A stretch of DNA of 39,529 nt, from assembly GCA_013393415.1 (NCBI GenBank), contig JABXHI010000047.1:1-39529 (forward strand), in the 5' to 3' direction. A model generated the notes under the pieces. The model did no database searches. It was not told the origin of the DNA and saw only the letters and a program-made list of their open reading frames with translations. The number at the start of each line of letters is the position of its first letter. The first letter of the stretch is position 1. The translations under genes were made by a program, and so were the position numbers. This document shows positions 34,298 through 39,529 of the stretch, in pieces. This DNA is from Micrococcaceae bacterium. Its GTDB lineage: Bacteria; Actinomycetota; Actinomycetes; Actinomycetales; Micrococcaceae.

Positions 34298-34355
34298 GGT
34301 CAATAGTTTAGCGACTCAGACTGACTGTCAGCTGGCTACGACTAGCATGGTGCAT

Positions 34356-35294
34356 ATGTCATGCGTTACCCCACACCTGTCTAAAGACCACATCCAGCAG
34401 GTTCGCAAGCGCATTCTGCACTGGTACGCCCAGCAGGGTCGGCAACTTCCCTGGCGCGAACCAGACACCACGGCCTGGGGGATCCTCGTATCCGAAGTGA
34501 TGCTGCAACAAACCCAAGTCGCTCGGGTCTGGGATGCTTGGCTGGCATGGATGAAACGCTGGCCGGGGCCGCAAGAACTCGCCGAAGCAGAAGCCTCGGA
34601 CGTATTGATCATGTGGGGACGACTGGGCTATCCGCGCCGAGCGTTGCGCCTCCATGAGACCGCCAAAGCTGTCGTCGCCGAACACGGTGGCGTTCTGCCC
34701 ACCGATCCGCAACTGTTATTGCAATTACCGGGCATCGGCGAGTACACCGCAGCGGCCGTGTCATCTTTTGCCTTTGAGATCCCCGAGGTGGTGATCGATA
34801 CCAATATCCGACGGGTTCACGCGCGCATGTTCTCAGGCCAAGGCGCGGCCGCACCCAGTCTGACGGCCGCCGAACGGAGGCTGGCTACTGACCTCATGCC
34901 CGAGACCTCCACAGACCAAGGGGTGAGCGATGCGAACACTTGGAATGTTGCGGTCATGGAGCTTGGTGCGCTGATCTGTACGGCACGAGCCCCGAAATGT
35001 GCCCAGTGCCCGGTAGTAGACCTGTGCGCCTGGGTGGCCGCGGGGAAACCTGAACCTGAAATCGTGACCCGGAAGCAGTCGTGGGCCGGCTCGGATCGAC
35101 AAGTTCGCGGGGCCATCATGGGCGTCTTACGTGCCCAGGGCACCATCGATGTCGGCGGCTTACAGGCCACCGTTGAGGCAACCGGTCGGCTGGGTCGACA
35201 CGTCCCCGAGCAAACGCAATGGAACCGCGCGGTCAACGGCTTAGTCTCCGATGGTCTTGCAGTGCTCGACAACGAAGTGTTGGCGTTGCCCTAA
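34356..35294 (+). CDS. mutY: A/G-specific adenine glycosylase MutY
   Basis: From the ATG at 34356 the protein is about 312 residues. It has the catalytic E47 in SEVMLQQTQV, the helix-hairpin-helix LPGIGEYTAAAV, and the catalytic Asp in VVIDTNIRRVHARM. A [4Fe-4S] cluster motif C-x6-C-x2-C-x5-C lies in CTARAPKCAQCPVVDLC. It removes adenine mispaired with 8-oxoguanine. The C-terminal half lacks an obvious NUDIX-like domain and is shorter than in E. coli, as in other actinobacteria. The ATG at 34347 (MVHM) is equally possible; longer in-frame starts run into the divergent gene. Its stop overlaps the argA stop by 3 bp. Confidence 0.94.
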   Translation: MSCVTPHLSKDHIQQVRKRILHWYAQQGRQLPWREPDTTAWGILVSEVMLQQTQVARVWDAWLAWMKRWPGPQELAEAEASDVLIMWGRLGYPRRALRLHETAKAVVAEHGGVLPTDPQLLLQLPGIGEYTAAAVSSFAFEIPEVVIDTNIRRVHARMFSGQGAAAPSLTAAERRLATDLMPETSTDQGVSDANTWNVAVMELGALICTARAPKCAQCPVVDLCAWVAAGKPEPEIVTRKQSWAGSDRQVRGAIMGVLRAQGTIDVGGLQATVEATGRLGRHVPEQTQWNRAVNGLVSDGLAVLDNEVLALP

Positions 35295-35815
35295 CCACGG
35301 TTCGGCCGTGAGGCCAGGTCGATAATCATCCGAGTATTGCCCAACGTATTGGGTTTAACGCGTGCCAAATCCAAGAATTCAGCGACACCCTCGTCAGTGG
35401 AACGCAGCAACTGAGCAAAGACATCCGGGTCAAGGACCGACTGATCATTCATGACTTCGAAACCGTGACGCTGGAAAAACGAGGTTTCAAACGTCAAACA
35501 AAAGACGTGCTGGACGCCTAAGTCTTCGGCGCGATCCAGCAGAGCATTCAGCACCACTCCACCGACGCCCTGGCCCTGATAGGAATCTGCGGTAGCCAGA
35601 GTGCGAACTTCAGCTAAGTCCTCCCACATCACGTGTACCGCACCAAAGCCGACAATCTCACCGTCAGGATTTTCGGCAATCAAAAATTCTTGGATGGCCT
35701 CAAAATAGGCAACCTTGTCCTTATCCAGCAGCACACGATCGGTGGCTAACGGTTGGACCAGGGATCGAATGACAGCGACATCTTGGGTTCGGGCTGGGCG
35801 GACGGCAAATTCCAT
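35291..35815 (-). CDS. argA: Amino-acid N-acetyltransferase ArgA (GNAT, short actinobacterial type)
   Basis: This GNAT protein of about 174 residues matches the short mycobacterial ArgA type, also 174 residues. It has the acetyl-CoA motif DSYQGQGVGGVVLNALLD (about 75-92), and further LTFETSFFQRHGF and VAEFLDLARVKPNTLGNTRM stretches that are nearly family-specific. It acetylates glutamate or glutamine at the first step of arginine synthesis; the short form lacks the N-terminal kinase-like domain of E. coli ArgA. The start used is the ATG at 35815 (MEFAVRPAR); ATG 35842 would add nine residues. Neither start has a well-spaced ribosome site. No other arg genes lie in the window. Confidence 0.9.
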   Translation of the reverse strand: MEFAVRPARTQDVAVIRSLVQPLATDRVLLDKDKVAYFEAIQEFLIAENPDGEIVGFGAVHVMWEDLAEVRTLATADSYQGQGVGGVVLNALLDRAEDLGVQHVFCLTFETSFFQRHGFEVMNDQSVLDPDVFAQLLRSTDEGVAEFLDLARVKPNTLGNTRMIIDLASRPNRG

Positions 35816-35934
35816 TCTCCCCACTGTAGTCTGTCTAGCCATTCGACAGCGAGTGCCCAGCGACCAATGTGCCAGCTGCGGACACGGCACGAAGGGTCTG
35901 GCCAACGGCTGCAAACCTCCGCACAATAGAAGCT

Positions 35935-36438
35935 ATGAAGATTTTGACTGTTTGTCTCGGAAATATTTGTCGCTCCCCTGCCGCCGAATCGGTACTCATC
36001 AAAGAGTTTTCCAATGCCGGCATCAATGCTGACGTTACGTCAGCCGGCACCTCGGATTATCACATTGGCAGCCAGGCCCATAAGCTGACCCGAAAAGTCG
36101 GGACCGAACGCGGTTATGGGTTCAGTTCGGTAGCCGAGCAGCTCACACCAACGCACCTGGATGAAGCAGACGTCATCTTGGCGATGGACGATTCGAATCT
36201 GGCAAATATTCTGGCGCTTACTGACACTGACGAACAACGCGCCAAGATCGTTCGTTTCGGGGCATTCGCCTCGGCGGTAGACCAGGACGGTATTGCCAAC
36301 GTGCCAGACCCGTATGGCCACCCCGAGGACGCTTTTGTTTCGATGTACGACCAGATTGAGGATGCAGCGCGCGGACTCGTGAGGGCCGTTGAAGACCAGA
36401 GTCTCGAAACCGTCCTGCAACGCTACGGTGCCCAGTGA
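35935..36438 (+). CDS. Low-molecular-weight protein-tyrosine-phosphatase family protein
   Basis: This 167-residue protein has the P-loop C7-x5-R13-S14 in VCLGNICRSPAAES at the N-terminus and the general-acid Asp in VPDPYG late in the sequence. ATG 35935 was chosen because the P-loop must lie within the first 15 residues. LMW-PTPs dephosphorylate phosphotyrosine or arginine. A bacterial branch encoded beside fructosamine-kinase homologues has been linked to removing phosphate from phosphorylated ketosamines. Its stop overlaps the start of the fructosamine-kinase gene (GTGA), which supports that role. It is soluble and cytoplasmic. Confidence 0.9.
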   Translation: MKILTVCLGNICRSPAAESVLIKEFSNAGINADVTSAGTSDYHIGSQAHKLTRKVGTERGYGFSSVAEQLTPTHLDEADVILAMDDSNLANILALTDTDEQRAKIVRFGAFASAVDQDGIANVPDPYGHPEDAFVSMYDQIEDAARGLVRAVEDQSLETVLQRYGAQ

Positions 36439-37250
36439 GTCTGACCGGTTCGACGTCGACGGTTACGCTGACTGATGGGACCAAAGCGTTCCGCAAATCG
36501 TTACCCGGTGCTCCAGAAGGCTTCTTCCAGTTCGAAGCAGCCGGCTTACAAGCCCTAGGGGCGCTTGGGGCAAGGGTGCCCCAAGTATATGAGGTGACCG
36601 AGGAACAGCTCATCATCAGCCAGGTTGAAGCCAAAGACGGTTCTGCTGCTATTGAGCACCCCGAATATGTGTTTGGCCAAGAGTTAGCGCAACTGCATCT
36701 GACCGCACAGCAGACTGCTGACCCAGCACAAACATTTGGCAGTCTCGAAGGGCTCGACCACTGGTTTCTGGGCGGCGCTGCCGTTGACCTACAACCCACC
36801 GAAACTTTGCATGAAACTCTGGTGACCAACAGGATCATCCCGTTAACCGAACAGGCAATTGAGTCGAGCCAACTCGATGCCTCTGCACTCCAGATGGCAC
36901 AAGCCATCATCCCTGAGCACCTGGGACCACAAGAGCCACCAACTGTGGTGCATGGAGATCTGTGGGCTGGCAACCGCATGGTCGATCAATCGGGTGCCAG
37001 CTGGTTGATTGATCCCTCATGTCATTGGGGCCATCGCGAACAAGACATTGCCATGATGCAGCTGTTTGGCGGATTCGGGCCGGCCGTTATGGACGGCTAT
37101 AACGCAGTGTTTCCGCTGACTGCAGGTTGGCAAGAACGTATCCCGACTTTCCAACTCGTCCCACTGCTGGTTCATGTACTGTTATTCGGCTCGGGATACT
37201 CTGACCCCACGATGCGCTCGCTACGTGCCACCGTCAATCACCATCCTTAG
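36435..37250 (+). CDS. Fructosamine/ketosamine-3-kinase family protein
   Basis: This 271-residue protein has the FN3K/APH-like kinase fold: a variant Lys region near the start (KAFRKSLPG), the catalytic loop HGDLWAGN (173-180) and the metal-binding IDPSCHWGHREQDIAM (about 192-207). It phosphorylates sugar adducts on protein amines (ribulosamines or fructosamines), making them unstable and so repairing glycated proteins. The GTG start overlaps the phosphatase stop by 4 nt, a known kinase-phosphatase association. Aminoglycoside kinase is the alternative, but WAGN and REQDIAM favour FN3K. An AGGAGG site and ATG (37258) follow the stop. Confidence 0.9.
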   Translation: MSLTGSTSTVTLTDGTKAFRKSLPGAPEGFFQFEAAGLQALGALGARVPQVYEVTEEQLIISQVEAKDGSAAIEHPEYVFGQELAQLHLTAQQTADPAQTFGSLEGLDHWFLGGAAVDLQPTETLHETLVTNRIIPLTEQAIESSQLDASALQMAQAIIPEHLGPQEPPTVVHGDLWAGNRMVDQSGASWLIDPSCHWGHREQDIAMMQLFGGFGPAVMDGYNAVFPLTAGWQERIPTFQLVPLLVHVLLFGSGYSDPTMRSLRATVNHHP

Positions 37251-37284
37251 GAGGATCATGACCATCTGGTGCTGTGGCCGCAAA

Positions 37285-38520
37285 CTAGATTTTGGGTACA
37301 GCTTCGTCGAGTAATCGAATCACTGGTGCAAAGTCCGTAAAGGGTTCAGGGACGACAGTACCCATGATCATGAACCGGTCGGTTGCTCCCTGTTCGACCA
37401 GTTCCAGCATTTGTTGAGCGACAGAATCAGCGGTACCGACGAGAAGGGGTTTGAATTGCGCGATTGCACCCAACATCGCAAGCTCTCCAAGCGTCGTTAT
37501 TCCGCCCGCTACGAGTTCGGCAACGGTATTTTCGAATCCTTCGGCACCGGTTGCGCCATGCTGTGTTCGCAAAAATTCTGCGGCTGAATCCTTCAAGGAC
37601 CAGTCAGCAGGATCAGCCCGGAACAAAGTGGCCAGATCCTGCAAGGCAGTGACTGGGTCAATCAGGCCTTTGAGCTGCCGCAGTTTTTCCTCCGCAGCGA
37701 CTCCGGATTCGGCGACGACGGGTTGAACACCCATCAGCGTGGTGATCCTATCTGGGTTTCTTCCTGCTTGTGATGCTCTGTAGCGAAGATCCGCACGAAT
37801 CTGTTGACCTTGAGCACCGTCGGCCGCCACCATAAATGTTGCGTCAGCCTAGCGAGCAGCAAAATCCAGACCTGTTGGGGAAGCACCGGCTTGCAATAGC
37901 ATCGGACGATGGCCCTCGACGTCTCCCGGCACGGTCAAAGGGCCAATGCCGTGGTTGGTCGGCTGGATACGTGTGGGGTCAGCGAAACGGCCGGTTTCGG
38001 TATCTACCCACAGTGCATCGTCTGGGAATGTTTGCCAGACGTCCAGCACCTCTTGGGTGACCTTGTCCGCTTTGTGATACCTATCTGCTCTGGGTTCAAG
38101 CCCGGGCAGGCCCATGTTTTGCGTTTCATAATCGTAGGCAGAAGTCACGATATTCCAGGCGGCGGGACCCCCGGACAGTTGATGCAAGGTCGCTACCCTG
38201 CGAGCAATATCGTAAGCCGGCACAAAGGATGTAGAAAGCGTACATCCTAGACGCAGCCGTTCTGTCACGGAGGCAACAGCCGACATCACGGTCACAGGAT
38301 CCAGGTAAATTCCCCCTTTGGCACCTGCTGCAATAACAGCATCTGTGGTGCCATCGTGACCACGTGCCATTGCCATCGCATCTGGAACAAACAACATGTC
38401 ATAGCCGTCTGCTTCCAGTTAGCGTCCTATATCCGCCCAGAATTTGGCACGTAACCAGTCGGAACGATTCTTGGGATGTCGCCATGCACCAGCGAATTGA
38501 AACAAGGGCGGAAAAATCAT
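37285..38520 (-). pseudogene. LLM-class flavin-dependent monooxygenase (NtaA/SnaA type), two in-frame stops
   Basis: One frame runs 411 codons from ATG 38520 to 37285 but contains TAA at 38421-38419 (codon 34) and TAG at 37851-37849 (codon 224). On either side of both stops the sequence reads as one NtaA/SnaA/DszA-like protein: AGAWRHPKN and KFWADIGR before the TAA, LEADGYDMLFVPDAMAM after it. TERLRLGCTLSTSFVPAYDIARR and GGPAAWNIVTSAY occupy the middle, and TGLDFAAR precedes the TAG with ADATFMVA after it. These enzymes use FMNH2 and oxygen on diverse substrates. The gene follows a TPP riboswitch at 38592-38672. The exact N-terminus is uncertain, as no good ribosome site precedes 38520. The middle ORF (38397-37849) would lack both ends. 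Confidence 0.85.
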
Positions 38521-38591
38521 TGCCGCACAAGGTATGGAAGATTCGAAAGGTTTCGCAACACATTGCGTGGCGTGAACTGGTGAAGTCATCT

Positions 38592-38672
38592 GGCCCTTCC
38601 TCCGCCGGCATGAACCGGATCAGGTGTTCGGGTCTGCGCGTTGCGCACTCTCAGCCGTGTCAGCTCCCCGGG
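38592..38672 (-). promoter_or_regulatory. TPP riboswitch (thi box)
   Basis: The minus strand reads CGGGGAGCTGACACGGCTGAGAG, the GGGG...GRCUGAGA half (key residues: CTGAGA). It continues with GACCCGAACACCTGATCCGG and TTCATGCCGGCGGAGGAAGG, which match the ACCUGAUCYGG...UARUGCCRGCGNAGGGAA half of the consensus. This is a complete TPP aptamer. It lies about 70 bp upstream of the LLM-type monooxygenase pseudogene. No thi synthesis gene is on this side. No obvious terminator or sequestered ribosome site was found, so the expression platform is unclear. Confidence 0.92.
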
Positions 38673-38732
38673 GTACGGCCTCTACTGTAGACCACAACGA
38701 GGCGTCAGTATGAACTATTGCTGTCGCATAAA

Positions 38733-38775
38733 AAAGTGCTGGAACCCTCTCGTTGAGGGGTCCAGCACTTTTTGT
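38733..38775 (-). terminator. Intrinsic terminator of clpC
   Basis: A long stem (AAAAAGTGCTGGA / TCCAGCACTTTTT) with an inner CCCTC/GAGGG pair and small loop lies 14 bp after the clpC stop. On the minus strand it has a T-run, and it also has one on the plus strand. Confidence 0.92.
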
Positions 38776-38788
38776 CCGAGGCTAAAGG

Positions 38789-39529
38789 TTAGCTGTCGCT
38801 ACCTGCCTCGATTGCTTCGCGTTCTGGTGCGGCTTCGATCGATTCTGGTTGGTTGACCAGTTCGAAGTCGAGTTCCGCATTCTTGCCTTCGCCCTTCACG
38901 GACACGAGGATGTGGGTGTAAGGCGGGATCTCACCGAAGAGCAGCTTCTCGGACAGTTTATCTTCCAGCATGTCTTGCACCGTACGACGCAGCGGACGGG
39001 CACCCATGGATGGGTCGTAACCACGCTCTGCCAATAGTTCCTTGGAGGCCTGATCCAGTTCGATGCTCAGGTTCTGTTCTTTCAAACGCTCCTCGAGGCT
39101 GCCAATGAAGAGGTCGACAATCTCGATGATTTCGGAGATGGACAGCTGTGGGAAGACAATCGTGTCGTCCACACGGTTGAGAAACTCTGGGCGGAAGTGC
39201 TGACGCAGCTCCTGCTGAACGGTTGCCTTCATACGTTCGTATCCGGTCTCGGTGTCAGAAATTGACTGGAAACCGGTCTGAACACCCTTAGCAATATCGA
39301 AGGTACCAAGGTTGGTCGTCATAATGATGACCGTGTTCTTGAAGTCCACAACGCGACCCTGTGAGTCGGTCAGACGACCTTCTTCCAGAATTTGCAGCAA
39401 CGAGTTGAAAAGGTCCTGGTGGGCTTTTTCAACTTCGTCAAACAGGACAACGGAGAACGGACGGCGACGAACCTGTTCGGTCAGCTGGCCACCTTCCTCG
39501 TAGCCGACGTAGACAGGTGGGGCATTGAA
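38789..39529 (-). CDS. clpC: ATP-dependent Clp protease ATP-binding subunit ClpC, C-terminal part (5' end outside window)
   Basis: The frame is open to the window edge and gives the last 246 residues. It starts at NAPPVYVGYEEGGQL of the second AAA+ domain, just after its Walker A. It includes Walker B VVLFDEVEKAH, sensor 1 IIMTTN, the arginine-finger region (FLNRVDD), sensor 2 GARPLRRTVQD and the small D2 domain. It ends with an acidic tail (ERE...GSDS). ClpC unfolds proteins for ClpP degradation. The sequence fits ClpC rather than ClpB, with MLEDKLSEKLLFGEI. It is transcribed towards the riboswitch region and is ended by the terminator at 38733-38775. Confidence 0.95.
   Translation of the reverse strand, partial: FNAPPVYVGYEEGGQLTEQVRRRPFSVVLFDEVEKAHQDLFNSLLQILEEGRLTDSQGRVVDFKNTVIIMTTNLGTFDIAKGVQTGFQSISDTETGYERMKATVQQELRQHFRPEFLNRVDDTIVFPQLSISEIIEIVDLFIGSLEERLKEQNLSIELDQASKELLAERGYDPSMGARPLRRTVQDMLEDKLSEKLLFGEIPPYTHILVSVKGEGKNAELDFELVNQPESIEAAPEREAIEAGSDS

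Noticed and set aside
34047..34346. A 100-residue N-terminal extension of MutY
   Set aside because: It runs antisense through the membrane-anchored protein gene and has no similarity to MutY, which starts shortly before the RxLPWR region.
16432..38520. Stop-codon reassignment or programmed read-through explaining the internal TAA/TAG codons
   Set aside because: Core genes in the window are uninterrupted and end normally at TAA, TAG or TGA. The lesions are mixed (TAA, TAG and indels) and limited to accessory genes.
38399..38611. A 70-residue protein starting inside the riboswitch
   Set aside because: Its ATG lies in the conserved ATGCCGGCGGAGG part of the TPP aptamer; the translated sequence has no similarity, and the LLM reading frame is in a different frame.

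Overview
The window looks like chromosomal DNA of a moderately GC-rich actinobacterium, probably of the Micrococcales (Micrococcaceae-like). This rests on a DUF222 protein, actinobacterial-type ArgA, PstSCAB, ClpC and MutY, frequent GTG starts and tight 1-4 nt gene overlaps. The genus is an inference; no rRNA is present.

Layout. 1-1103: the right end of an ISL3-family insertion sequence cuts off a DUF222 gene. 1524-7262: a carboxylate-uptake module. A four-gene minus-strand operon (sensorless LytS-type kinase, LytTR regulator, small membrane partner, sodium:solute symporter) diverges from a DUF485-actP pair, and the shared promoter region holds a candidate LytTR direct repeat and a CRP/GlxR-like palindrome. 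7282-14610: a hypothetical gene, two tandem paralogous membrane-protein genes (one frameshifted), a disulfide-reductase-like flavoprotein, a small acidic protein coupled to a nucleoside-deaminase-like protein, a hypothetical protein and PoxB. 14764-18701: a YtxH-like protein, a membrane protein, an abgT pseudogene, a truncated oxygenase and tRNA-Lys. 18835-21196: a hypothetical protein, DUF47 and a PiT phosphate carrier. 21193-26317: an AlbA_2/Schlafen-type protein with a broken 5' end, a striking 21-bp tandem array, then a type III PKS, methyltransferase and FAD monooxygenase operon resembling phenolic-lipid operons. 26535-30743: pstSCAB with a candidate PHO box. 30924-37250: FUSC-like protein, RadA, a membrane-anchored protein, MutY, ArgA, LMW-PTP and fructosamine kinase. 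37285-38672: a TPP riboswitch followed by an LLM-type monooxygenase gene with two in-frame stops. 38789-39529: the 3' part of clpC.

How the genes work together. PoxB makes acetate from pyruvate, and the two SSS symporters probably take up acetate or pyruvate under the LytS/LytTR pair. Phosphate can enter by low-affinity PiT/DUF47 or by high-affinity PstSCAB. LMW-PTP and the fructosamine kinase form a probable protein-deglycation pair.

The most unusual features are the 21-bp operator-like array (about 22960-23145), the riboswitch-fronted decayed monooxygenase, and the number of damaged accessory genes: DUF222, a membrane paralog, abgT, the oxygenase fragment, AlbA_2 and LLM. Core genes in the same window are intact, so this looks like ongoing accessory gene loss rather than stop-codon reassignment.
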